Source: Oscillospiraceae bacterium | GTDB lineage: Bacteria; Bacillota; Clostridia; Oscillospirales; Oscillospiraceae | DNA: 6,135 bases | NCBI GenBank assembly: GCA_028705905.1 | Contig: JAQWCP010000104.1 | Span: 1-6,135, forward strand | Direction of reading: 5' to 3' | In this document: piece after piece, positions 1 through 5,246 of the stretch | Numbering within the stretch: the first letter of the stretch is position 1 | Layout of the letters: the number at the start of each line of letters is the position of its first letter | The notes under the pieces: model-generated | The model's input: only the letters and a program-made list of their open reading frames with translations | What the model was told of the DNA's origin: nothing | The model's database searches: none | Made by a program: the position numbers and the translations under genes

Positions 1-194
1 GAGAATGCCCTTTCGGGCAGGAGCGCAAGAAGCCGTCCGGACAGGCGTGGTGAATCGGGAAATGGAATTGGCAAACAGGGAAGGGTTCTGTATAGCATAT
101 GACAGAGTGTATGGCATTGGCGGCGTACCGGGCAGTTTAACCACAAAAACGCCGTTTCTTCCGTTTCTGGCGGCCCGGCCCAGTTGGTGATGGG

Positions 195-226
195 GAGCCG
201 GGGAGGGGGCGGAGATCCCCGGCCTC
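195..226 (+). terminator. GC-rich stem-loop just after an open frame, weak terminator candidate
   Basis: GCCGGGGA (197-204) pairs with TCCCCGGC (216-223), and GA/TC at 195-196 and 225-226 extends the stem past a single bulged C at 224. The loop is 11 nt of mostly G. It starts 4 nt after a plus-strand TGA, which is terminator geometry, but the following bases (ATTTCTG) make a poor U-tract. It could instead be part of a repeat element. Confidence 0.3.
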
Positions 227-231
227 ATTTC

Positions 232-267
232 TGTGCCGCTCAGCGCCTTGGGCGGCTGTTCGGCACA
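232..267. other. Long imperfect stem-loop
   Basis: TGTGCCG (232-238) pairs with CGGCACA (261-267). After a 2x2 internal loop, CAGC (241-244) pairs with GCTG (255-258), and GCC (245-247) pairs with GGC (251-253) past one bulged G. It sits directly beside the 195-226 stem-loop. No poly-U follows on either strand, so a terminator role is unlikely. Its function is unknown. Confidence 0.4.
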
Positions 268-332
268 CGGAAAAAACGAAACCAGTTATAAGCTGTTTCA
301 GACGGCATCCATCTACGAAGGAGGGCGAAAAC

Positions 333-368
333 AAAAAACGCCCGGCCAAATTTGGCCGGGCGTTTTTT
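333..368. terminator. 36-bp perfect palindrome, bidirectional terminator of the rpsF operon
   Basis: The sequence is exactly self-complementary about the 350/351 junction. It has a GC-rich core (CGCCCGGCC) flanked by A-runs and T-runs. Read on the minus strand it begins 9 nt after the rpsR stop codon and ends in a run of T followed by GTTTT, a classic intrinsic terminator. On the plus strand it ends in seven T, so it could also stop transcription coming from the left. Confidence 0.93.
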
Positions 369-377
369 TGATACAAT

Positions 378-620
378 TTAGTCTGTCACAAAGGGCAGGA
401 GCGCAATCTGCCGGGAACGCTTGATCGCCACAGTCAGCTCGCGCTGATGCATGGCGCAGGTTCCGGTGGTTCTGCGGGGCAGAATCTTGGAACGCTCAGA
501 AAGGTACCGGCGCAGCTTGGCTGCGTCTTTGTAATCAATATGCTCAACTTTATCCACGCAGAAGGAGCATACCTTGCGGCGTCTCCGGCTACGCGGGCCT
601 CTTTCTCTATCCATAGCCAT
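378..620 (-). CDS. rpsR: 30S ribosomal protein S18, zinc-binding (C+) form
   Basis: Small-subunit ribosomal protein that pairs with S6 on the central domain of 16S rRNA, in the platform. The 80-residue product is of normal family length. It has a basic N-terminus (R/K-rich, 5-16) and the conserved core HIDYKDAAKLRRYLSERSK (27-45) followed by ILPRRTTGT and AIKRSRQIALLPF near the end. C18-x2-C21 and C55-x2-H58 form a likely zinc site; this is the metal-binding S18 variant, whereas many S18 proteins have lost these residues. The ATG at 620 is chosen because GGAGGT lies 6 nt upstream (627-632); an in-frame ATG at 638 would lie upstream of that site. It is the last gene of the operon, 14 nt after the ssb stop and 9 nt before the terminator. 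Confidence 0.96.
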   Translation of the reverse strand: MAMDRERGPRSRRRRKVCSFCVDKVEHIDYKDAAKLRRYLSERSKILPRRTTGTCAMHQRELTVAIKRSRQIALLPFVTD

Positions 621-626
621 GGTTTT

Positions 627-632
627 ACCTCC
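627..632 (-). promoter_or_regulatory. Ribosome binding site deciding the rpsR start
   Basis: GGAGGT on the minus strand, 6 nt before the ATG at 620. It rules out the longer reading from 638, whose ATG would lie upstream of this site. It falls between the ssb stop codon (635-637) and rpsR. Confidence 0.9.
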
Positions 633-634
633 AA

Positions 635-1111
635 TCAAAATGGTAATTCACCGTCGTCATCATCACTGAGGGGAGCAAAAGCGGATTCGGAGGATGCGGC
701 AAACGGCTCTGGCGCAGGCGCGGAGAAAGACGGTGCAGCGCCGTAGGAAGGCGTGCTTCCGTAAGGAGACTGATTTGCCTCTGCATCCCGCTTGGAATCC
801 CCGAAATAGACGTTGTCGGCGATAACCTCTGCACTTTTGCGTTTGTTTCCCTCTTTGTCTGTCCAGTCCCGAATTTGCAGGCGGCCTTCCACAACGGCCA
901 TTCGGCCCTTGGTGAAGTATTTGGAGACAAATTCTCCTGTCTGCCGCCAAGCGACAATATCGATAAAATCGGTTTGCTTTTCTCCCGTGTCCCGGCTTTT
1001 GAAATCCCGATCGCATGCCAGGGTGAAAGACGCGACAGCAATGTTACTCTGGGTGTGCCGCAATTCAGGATCCCTCGTCAGTCGACCCATCAGGACAATT
1101 CGGTTTAACAT
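635..1111 (-). CDS. ssb: Single-stranded DNA-binding protein
   Basis: Binds and protects single-stranded DNA during replication, recombination and repair, acting as a tetramer. The 158-residue product has an N-terminal OB fold (about 1-105) opening with MLNRIVLMGRLTRDPELR and containing the conserved FIDIVAWRQTGEFVSKY segment (49-65) and the KGRMAVVEGRLQIRDW strand region (68-83). A low-complexity linker rich in S, A, P and Y follows (about 106-148), then an acidic tail ending DDDDGELPF (150-158), the partner-recruiting tip of bacterial SSB. The ATG at 1111 is preceded by AAGGAGG (1119-1125), 7 nt away, which overlaps the rpsF stop codon, implying tight translational coupling. Its position between S6 and S18 is the standard bacterial order. 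I see nothing truncated. Confidence 0.97.
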   Translation of the reverse strand: MLNRIVLMGRLTRDPELRHTQSNIAVASFTLACDRDFKSRDTGEKQTDFIDIVAWRQTGEFVSKYFTKGRMAVVEGRLQIRDWTDKEGNKRKSAEVIADNVYFGDSKRDAEANQSPYGSTPSYGAAPSFSAPAPEPFAASSESAFAPLSDDDDGELPF

Positions 1112-1123
1112 GTTTGCCCCTCC

Positions 1124-1420
1124 TTATTCATCTTTGCAGATGATGAGAGAGCGCATAATCCCATCCGTAATTTTGAGTACGCGATCCAGCTCTGCGGGGA
1201 ACTCGGGGACCGCAGTGAAGGTCATCAAAACGTAATAACCTTCCATGAGATCATTGATGGGATAGGCCAGGCGGCGCTTGCCCCATTCGTTGATTTCGGT
1301 CAGAGTACCTTGGCTCTCCACCAGTGTTTTAAATTTTTCCACCAGTGCGGCAGTATCCTCTTCGCCCAGGGTCGGGTTGATGATGTATACCGCCTCGTAA
1401 TTTGCGTTTACTTTTGCCAT
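1124..1420 (-). CDS. rpsF: 30S ribosomal protein S6
   Basis: Small-subunit ribosomal protein that forms a heterodimer with S18 and binds the 16S rRNA platform. The 98-residue product is of normal length and shows the ferredoxin-like S6 fold signatures: NYEAVYIINPTLGEED (7-22), the conserved WGKRRLAYPI block (46-55), GYYVLMTFTA (61-70) and the closing helix and strand DRVLKITDGIMRSLIICKDE (79-98). The ATG at 1420 has TAAGGAGGT 7 nt upstream (1428-1436), an excellent ribosome binding site. It is the first gene of the rpsF-ssb-rpsR operon, behind a consensus promoter and a leader of about 70 nt. There is no rplI after rpsR, unlike the E. coli arrangement and in line with the Firmicutes one. Confidence 0.97.
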   Translation of the reverse strand: MAKVNANYEAVYIINPTLGEEDTAALVEKFKTLVESQGTLTEINEWGKRRLAYPINDLMEGYYVLMTFTAVPEFPAELDRVLKITDGIMRSLIICKDE

Positions 1421-1446
1421 TTCTTACACCTCCTTATGGACATATG

Positions 1447-1467
1447 GCCACTGCGAAATGCAGTGGC
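1447..1467 (-). promoter_or_regulatory. rpsF leader hairpin 2 (8-bp stem)
   Basis: GCCACTGC and GCAGTGGC pair perfectly around a 5-nt loop, and the hairpin lies about 10 nt upstream of the rpsF ribosome binding site. There is no U-run after it, so it is not a terminator. A protein-binding or mRNA-stabilising role is inferred. S6:S18 autoregulation through the rpsF leader is known in several phyla, but I could not match this hairpin to the published motif from memory. Confidence 0.5.
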
Positions 1468-1494
1468 AAGGATCGCTTGCAGAAAGCAAGCCTT
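1468..1494 (-). promoter_or_regulatory. rpsF leader hairpin 1, at the predicted mRNA 5' end
   Basis: On the transcript, AAGG then CTTGC pairs with GCAAG then CCTT, leaving a 4-nt bulge (CGAU) on the 3' side and a 5-nt loop. An alternative 6-bp stem GCTTGC/GCAAGC (1475-1491) is also possible. It begins almost at the predicted start site. It may protect the 5' end or form part of an S6:S18 binding structure; both roles are inference. Confidence 0.5.
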
Positions 1495-1497
1495 ATT

Positions 1498-1525
1498 ATT
1501 ATACAGGATTTAGCCGATTTGTCAA
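1498..1525 (-). promoter_or_regulatory. Consensus sigma-A promoter of the rpsF-ssb-rpsR operon
   Basis: A perfect -35 TTGACA (1520-1525) and a perfect -10 TATAAT (1498-1503) are separated by 16 bp on the minus strand. The start site should fall near 1490-1492, giving a leader of about 70 nt before the rpsF ATG. Its strength fits a ribosomal protein operon. Confidence 0.93.
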
Positions 1526-1613
1526 GGAAAAGAGACGAGAATAACAGTTAAAAAGGATGAAGCCCCACAAATGCTGATATGAATAGGGCGGGGGAGACTG
1601 GGTTTTATGTTAG

Positions 1614-1631
1614 AAATAGCGGCCGCTATTT
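1614..1631 (-). terminator. 18-bp palindrome over the thioesterase stop codon, probable terminator
   Basis: AAATAGCGG is followed at once by CCGCTATTT, perfectly self-complementary and containing an 8-bp GCGGCCGC core. It includes the TAG stop of the thioesterase gene (1626-1628). Read on the minus strand the right arm ends TTTCT, a short U-rich tail. It is the only candidate terminator between this gene and the downstream rpsF promoter. Confidence 0.55.
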
Positions 1632-2372
1632 TTCCATATCCGCAAAAGTAAAGGCAACGTCAAATGATTTTTTTCCGTCGCTATCGCGGACACCTTTGAT
1701 ATATCGCGTTCCCTCTAAAAGGCCGGTATAGACGGAGAATGTTTCACCCAGGCGCAATTCGCCGGTAAAGTTGATAGCAATGTGCCGAAGGGGGCGGTGT
1801 ATTTCCTCCGGAGAGAGCGCGTCAAACGCAAATTCGCAGTAGCGGGTGTTGTTGACATGGCCCAGAAGATCAATGTAACTATTATAAACAGGGCGCGTTT
1901 CACAAAAGGTGTATTCGGCTTTGCTCCGGAACACGGGCCGTATATCTTTCAAAGCGAAATTGGGAGTTCCCGTCCCAATTTCCTCCGGCAGAGTATAATG
2001 CTTTAAAATGTGCCGGGTGGTGAGATCCATCACCACAGAAAATGTGGCGCCGCAGAAAATGAGGGTCCCCGTTTCGTCGGAGAATGTAAACTCCCGGCGG
2101 AAGTACGGGCCTTTTGTTTGTGCGTGCCATGTTGTTCCGTTCAGGGAGACTCCCTGGAAAGAGGGAACGGGGACATCAATGGTCATTCCAACCAGGACCC
2201 AGGCCAAATTTTGAGCCGCCATAAAGTCGCTGCCCAGGGACAGGGCATTTAAGTGGTGCTCGGCCACGGATTGAATACAATTGGAATATGTTACAGGCTT
2301 GATAACACCAGCCTCCAAGAAATCATTCGCAGTTAGCTGGATGGGATATTGAAATACCAGTTCGTTGTACAT
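1626..2372 (-). CDS. Acyl-ACP thioesterase, FatA/FatB-like double hot-dog protein
   Basis: Predicted to hydrolyse acyl-ACP thioesters in the cytoplasm, releasing free fatty acids from type II fatty-acid synthesis. The 248-residue product matches the usual length of bacterial members of the plant-type acyl-ACP thioesterase family (Pfam PF01643). The first hot-dog domain covers about 1-130, with the helix segment SVAEHHLNALSLG (35-47), the WVL..M.IDVPVP strand (58-70) and a TWHAQTKGPYFRREF segment (81-95) like the TWP..R motif of the family. The second covers about 150-248 and carries the signature GHVNNTRYCEF (171-181), holding the conserved catalytic-region Asn and His. The ATG at 2372 has AGGAG 5 nt upstream. 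It appears to be a single-gene unit. Substrate chain length cannot be read from the sequence. Confidence 0.88.
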   Translation of the reverse strand: MYNELVFQYPIQLTANDFLEAGVIKPVTYSNCIQSVAEHHLNALSLGSDFMAAQNLAWVLVGMTIDVPVPSFQGVSLNGTTWHAQTKGPYFRREFTFSDETGTLIFCGATFSVVMDLTTRHILKHYTLPEEIGTGTPNFALKDIRPVFRSKAEYTFCETRPVYNSYIDLLGHVNNTRYCEFAFDALSPEEIHRPLRHIAINFTGELRLGETFSVYTGLLEGTRYIKGVRDSDGKKSFDVAFTFADMEK

Positions 2373-2416
2373 GAAAGCTCCTCTCTTGCTTGGTTGCTTG
2401 GTGATTCACGGCTTCA

Positions 2417-2444
2417 TTTATAAACACAGACGTTCCGTTGCGAA
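2417..2444 (-). promoter_or_regulatory. Weak candidate promoter for the thioesterase gene
   Basis: The minus strand has TTCGCA (2439-2444, four matches to TTGACA), a 16-bp spacer and TATAAA (2417-2422, five matches to TATAAT). The start site would lie about 40 nt before the ATG at 2372. No better pair is visible between this gene and the upstream terminator. Confidence 0.4.
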
Positions 2445-2497
2445 AAACAATTCCATAAAAAAGATGGTCAAAGTGCAAGAAATTGGTTTTAACAGAA

Positions 2498-2527
2498 AAG
2501 CCTGTCTGTTGTACAACAGACAGGCTT
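2498..2527 (-). terminator. 30-bp perfect palindrome, terminator after the membrane-protein gene
   Basis: AAGCCTGTCTGTTG, a central TA, then its exact complement. On the minus strand it is followed by TTCTGTTAAAA, and the stem itself ends in TT, so the U-tract reads TTTTCTGTT. It lies about 90 nt after the stop at 2616 and insulates that gene from the thioesterase. The plus side continues with GTGAGCCCC, so it should terminate only minus-strand transcripts. Confidence 0.8.
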
Positions 2528-2615
2528 GTGAGCCCCGCTGTATTAAGATATCATTGACTTTTTTAGTTGGCATTTAAACTAGTATGACTGGAGATTATGC
2601 TCATAATAAGTTAGT

Positions 2616-3497
2616 TTAGAAGATACCTGGCAATTTAATTGAAATGAATAATCCAATTGCAAACGATGCTGAATTTGCAACGATTGAGTAAACAGGTGCA
2701 ACCCACTTTTTAATTGGTTTGTTCGCACTGAATTTTTTGAAGTAAAAAGAAAAGACAATAGCCTCCATTAAAATAATAAGCAATTCCATCCAGATATAGT
2801 TGAAAACAAAAGCAAATCCACCACTTGTATAATTGACTACATTTAAGAGAATGTTTAGTATTGTTTGCGTAACAACGTTTACTACAAGCACAAATAAAAT
2901 TATATTCTTCTTTCTTAATCCAAACAATAGTGCGATTAGGATTTCAACTGATAATGTAAGCAGTACTCTTGCTATTAAAGATGTTGTTTCTACGGAATAA
3001 TCATAGTTCTTTTCCACAGTCAGTTCAGTCTGATTTTCTGATAGCGATACCTTATAGTAGCTGTCAAAAGCATATTTGTCTTGGATTTGAGTGGTTGCAA
3101 ATCGATTCTCTTCTGGAAAATAAATTAGCACCTTAAAAGTGCTTGGTGGATAGTAAGTCCATTTAAATGTATTTTGGTCGTTACAGCGTTTAAAGTATTC
3201 GATAAAGTAAAATCCATCAATGTCATTATAATTCCTAAATGCCTGCCATGCGTGCAGGTCATCTTTTTTATGTTCATCCACTAAAAAGCTACTTTCATCA
3301 ATAGGTTCCGTGCTAAAAGAATATGGTCCTGTGCTTTTTTCTTTAGAAAGCAATGTAATGTAATACACCTTATTTTCAATTCCCACAAAATCAATATGAA
3401 CAGACGGCTTAGGCCCCATGTCTGCGTAAGCAACAGTTGGTAAAAGGAAAAATCCAATAACAAAGCACACAAGACTTGACAAAAACTTTTTACCCAT
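2616..3497 (-). CDS. Exported/membrane protein of unknown function with ADMGPKPS motif
   Basis: I do not recognise a function. The 293-residue product begins with a signal peptide (MGKK, a hydrophobic core at about 5-21, likely cleavage after AYA at 25). The predicted mature end DMGPKPSV resembles uncharacterised Firmicutes proteins I recall, a link I cannot check here. An extracytoplasmic domain rich in Tyr, Phe and charged residues spans about 26-168, and four hydrophobic helices follow (about 172-194, 198-222, 228-253, 266-289). The ATG at 3497 is chosen over one at 3548 because GGAGG (3507-3511) lies 9 nt upstream and the signal peptide then starts at residue 1. The gene is clearly AT-rich (two 60-base stretches I counted gave 37% and 28% GC, against 53% in the carboxypeptidase gene), which suggests acquisition from elsewhere. 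No neighbour hints at its role. Confidence 0.85.
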   Translation of the reverse strand: MGKKFLSSLVCFVIGFFLLPTVAYADMGPKPSVHIDFVGIENKVYYITLLSKEKSTGPYSFSTEPIDESSFLVDEHKKDDLHAWQAFRNYNDIDGFYFIEYFKRCNDQNTFKWTYYPPSTFKVLIYFPEENRFATTQIQDKYAFDSYYKVSLSENQTELTVEKNYDYSVETTSLIARVLLTLSVEILIALLFGLRKKNIILFVLVVNVVTQTILNILLNVVNYTSGGFAFVFNYIWMELLIILMEAIVFSFYFKKFSANKPIKKWVAPVYSIVANSASFAIGLFISIKLPGIF

Positions 3498-3506
3498 AGA
3501 AATTTG

Positions 3507-3511
3507 CCTCC
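3507..3511 (-). promoter_or_regulatory. Ribosome binding site deciding the start of the AT-rich membrane gene
   Basis: GGAGG on the minus strand, 9 nt before the ATG at 3497. The longer in-frame ATG at 3548 would put 17 extra polar residues in front of the signal peptide and has no comparable site. Confidence 0.85.
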
Positions 3512-3558
3512 ATTCATTATATAAATAACCTTTACAAGATAATATCACAAGAAAACAA

Positions 3559-3598
3559 TAAAGTCATGTATGAGTTCAAATCCTCATACATGACTTTA
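3559..3598 (-). terminator. 16-bp stem-loop, terminator of tRNA-Gly
   Basis: TAAAGTCATGTATGAG (3559-3574) pairs without mismatch with 3583-3598 around an 8-nt loop. It begins 3 nt downstream of the tRNA CCA end. On the minus strand the stem is followed by TTGTTTTCTTG, a usable U-rich tail. It should separate the tRNA transcript from the membrane-protein gene downstream. Confidence 0.75.
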
Positions 3599-3601
3599 AT
3601 T

Positions 3602-3675
3602 TGGAGCGGGTAAAGGGAATCGAACCCTCATATCTTGCTTGGGAAGCAAGTGTTCTACCACTGAACTATACCCGC
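3602..3675 (-). tRNA. tRNA-Gly, anticodon CCC
   Basis: Decodes GGG. The 74-nt gene folds into a full cloverleaf: acceptor GCGGGTA/TACCCGC (7 bp), D-stem GTTC/GAAC with loop AGTGGTA, anticodon stem CTTGC/GCAAG with loop TTCCCAA (anticodon CCC), a 4-nt variable loop, T-stem GAGGG/CCCTT with loop TTCGATT, discriminator U, and an encoded CCA (3602-3604). It stands alone, with its own promoter upstream and a hairpin terminator immediately downstream. Confidence 0.97.
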
Positions 3676-3720
3676 AAAGAAGATACTGATATCATCTACA
3701 TGCTTAAAAGCACGAAACAC

Positions 3721-3749
3721 ATTATACCATCGAAGCGAAAAAAATGCAA
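3721..3749 (-). promoter_or_regulatory. Promoter of tRNA-Gly with extended -10
   Basis: The -10 is a perfect TATAAT (3721-3726) preceded by TGG, an extended -10 element. The -35 is TTGCAT (3744-3749), 17 bp away. The start site should be near 3714, giving a 5' leader of about 39 nt for removal by RNase P. Confidence 0.8.
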
Positions 3750-3775
3750 TCATTTTATCAGTAAATTTTTCCCGC

Positions 3776-3803
3776 TTCATTCGGAGCCAAAAGCTTGTAT
3801 AGA
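3776..3803 (+). promoter_or_regulatory. Weak candidate promoter for the carboxypeptidase gene
   Basis: TTCATT (3776-3781) and TATAGA (3798-3803) are 16 bp apart on the plus strand, about 53 nt before the ATG at 3857. The match is poor, so a different sigma factor may be used. The divergent layout with the tRNA requires some plus-strand promoter within 3676-3856. Confidence 0.25.
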
Positions 3804-3856
3804 ATCGGGTGCTTTTCCATATCCTTTTCAATAGATTGTAATAGGAGGAATCCTGG

Positions 3857-4993
3857 ATGAAAAAAATCATATCGGTCTGTTTGGCGATGCTCGTTTTCAC
3901 TGCACCGGCCTTGGCGGTTACAGGGGCACCGGATGTGGAAGCCAGCGCTGTTTTGCTCATGGAGCGGGAGACGGGCACGGTTTTATACGAAGAGAACGCC
4001 CATGCGGTTCTGGAGCCTGCCAGCGTGACAAAAGTCATGACGTTGTTGCTGGCAATGGAAGCCATTGACGACGGTCGGCTGACCATGGATACCATGGTGA
4101 CGGTCAGCGCCCATGCAGCCAGCATGGGCGGCTCTCAGGTCTATTTAAAAGAAGGAGAGCAGATGAGCGTTCACGACATGTTAAAGGCTGTGGCTGTGGC
4201 GTCCGGCAACGATGCCGCTGTGGCATTGGGCGAGGCCATTTCAGGCAGTGAATCTGCGTTTGTTGCGCGGATGAACCAAAGGGCCTCCGAACTGGGAATG
4301 AACGATACCACATTCCAAAACTGCACGGGGCTTCCTGCTGACGGACATGTCACATCGGCATACGACATTGCAGTGATGTCTCGCGCGCTCTTGTCTCACA
4401 AAGCCATTAAAACGTATACGACCATTTGGATGGATTCCCTGCGGGATGGCGCATTTCAATTGGCCAATACCAATAAACTCATTCGGTTTTATGGAGGGGC
4501 CACGGGGCTGAAAACAGGATATACTGCCACGGCGGGACACTGCATTTCCGCCAGTGCGGAGAAAGATGGAATGGAATTGATTGCCGTGGTGTTGAAGGCG
4601 CCCAATTCAAAGGCACGGTTCGAAACCGCAAAAAGCCTGTTGAATTTTGGTTTTGCGAATTTTGCCATGGTGGATGTGATGCCGGATCAGGCATTGGCTC
4701 CTGTGGACGTTGTGTTGGGGGAATGCAATGAGTTGCAGCCGGTTTATGCAGAGACCCCTCGTATTTTACTGGAAAAAACGGAGATCAGCGGCCTGACACA
4801 GACACTGGAATTGAGCGAGATGGTAGAAGCCCCGGTGGGGGCGGGACAGGCCCTGGGGAAGTTGTCTGTTTATAGGGCGGACGGCACATTGTTGAAGGAG
4901 ATCCCCGTGGTTGCGCCAGAAGAGGTGCCACGTTTGACGGCGGGAGGTTTATTCGGTCGGTTGCTTCAGATTTTGCTGATGAAAGAACAATAA
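3857..4993 (+). CDS. D-alanyl-D-alanine carboxypeptidase (serine peptidase S11, DacF/PBP5-like)
   Basis: Low-molecular-weight penicillin-binding protein that removes the terminal D-Ala from peptidoglycan pentapeptides outside the cell membrane. The 378-residue product has a signal peptide (MKKIISVCLAMLVFTAPALA, likely cut near 20) and all three catalytic motifs of the family: SVTK (56-59, nucleophile Ser56), SGN (116-118) and KTG (219-221). A PBP5-type C-terminal beta domain follows (about 270-352), and a short amphipathic tail (about 361-378) probably anchors it to the membrane. The ATG at 3857 has AGGAGG 8 nt upstream (3843-3848). DacF is the closest paralogue name by overall look, but DacA- and DacB-like members share these motifs, so the symbol is left empty. 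It is transcribed away from tRNA-Gly and followed by two hairpins. Confidence 0.95.
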   Translation: MKKIISVCLAMLVFTAPALAVTGAPDVEASAVLLMERETGTVLYEENAHAVLEPASVTKVMTLLLAMEAIDDGRLTMDTMVTVSAHAASMGGSQVYLKEGEQMSVHDMLKAVAVASGNDAAVALGEAISGSESAFVARMNQRASELGMNDTTFQNCTGLPADGHVTSAYDIAVMSRALLSHKAIKTYTTIWMDSLRDGAFQLANTNKLIRFYGGATGLKTGYTATAGHCISASAEKDGMELIAVVLKAPNSKARFETAKSLLNFGFANFAMVDVMPDQALAPVDVVLGECNELQPVYAETPRILLEKTEISGLTQTLELSEMVEAPVGAGQALGKLSVYRADGTLLKEIPVVAPEEVPRLTAGGLFGRLLQILLMKEQ

Positions 4994-5002
4994 CAACGTG
5001 TG

Positions 5003-5030
5003 AGGAGACATCCGGATGGGGATGTCTCCT
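5003..5030 (+). terminator. Hairpin just after the carboxypeptidase gene
   Basis: AGGAGACATCC (5003-5013) pairs perfectly with GGATGTCTCCT (5020-5030) around GGATGG. It begins 9 nt after the stop codon. The tail (GCTGCATTTC) is a poor U-tract, so termination here may be partial, with the hairpin at 5177-5217 as a backup. Confidence 0.6.
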
Positions 5031-5176
5031 GCTGCATTTCAAGGCAGTTAGAGGCCCTTTGAATTGCCGTGAGGTGGGCAGTCAGGACAAAACAGCTAGG
5101 TTATAAGTTTAACGAGGGGAAACTTCACAAATCAATTGTAAAAGCTTTTTTGCCCCAGGATAATGCGTCCCGGAAA
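5031..5176. other. Intergenic stretch, no gene seen
   Basis: Lies between the two hairpins downstream of the carboxypeptidase gene. A 7-bp imperfect stem (GGCAGTT/AATTGCC, 5043-5049 with 5062-5068) is the only structure I see. A plus-strand frame from 5069 is open but has no ribosome binding site and runs through the next terminator. Confidence 0.6.
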
Positions 5177-5217
5177 TTAAAACAAAGGCGTTCTGCAGTG
5201 CAACGCCTTTGTTTTAA
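5177..5217. terminator. Strong 16-bp hairpin, probably bidirectional terminator
   Basis: TTAAAACAAAGGCGTT (5177-5192) pairs without mismatch with 5202-5217 around a 9-nt loop. On the plus strand the stem closes with GTTTTAA and continues AAATTTTTATAG; on the minus strand it ends in TTTTAATTT. It separates the carboxypeptidase unit from the pgi unit. Confidence 0.85.
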
Positions 5218-5246
5218 AAATTTTTATAGTTGGGGAGGTATTGTCA

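Larger units (their letters stand above)
1..332. other. GC-rich left flank with no supportable gene
   Basis: No gene can be supported here. A plus-strand frame is open from the left edge to a TGA at 188-190 and contains an ATG at 5, but I see no ribosome binding site for that ATG and recognise no family; the residues near its end (for example GVPGSLTTKTPF) do not match a domain I know. It could be the 3' end of a gene starting outside the window, or chance. A small hairpin (TGCCC/GGGCA) lies at 6-19 and two larger GC-rich stem-loops follow the TGA. Together with the absence of a clear gene, this suggests intergenic or repeat-derived DNA. Confidence 0.5.

Noticed and set aside
317..325. GAAGGAGGG, a ribosome-binding-site-like string on the plus strand
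   Set aside because: No start codon follows at a usable distance and it runs straight into the terminator palindrome.
625..1235. Long frames overlapping ssb on both strands (138 and 140 codons)
   Set aside because: They are shadows of ssb, whose frame has the full OB fold and DDDDGELPF tail.
3516..3521. A perfect TATAAT on the minus strand upstream of the membrane-protein gene
   Set aside because: It lies only 4 bp from the ribosome binding site, so the start site would fall within it, and no -35 is found at the right spacing.
3572..3585. A T-loop-like string (GAGTTCAAATCCTC) in the terminator hairpin beside tRNA-Gly, suggesting a tRNA remnant
   Set aside because: The flanking bases do not form a T-stem in the right register and no other tRNA arms are present; the string is the loop of a perfect 16-bp hairpin.
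3602..3627. The 3' end of tRNA-Gly as an attachment site for an integrated element
   Set aside because: No second copy of the tRNA 3' end was seen around 2373-2615 and no integrase is present, so only a general suspicion of acquired DNA remains.
3601..3834. A 77-codon plus-strand frame beginning MERVKGIEPSYLAWEASVLP
   Set aside because: Its first part is the antisense of tRNA-Gly (3602-3675). Spurious proteins of this type are a common artefact, and there is no ribosome binding site.
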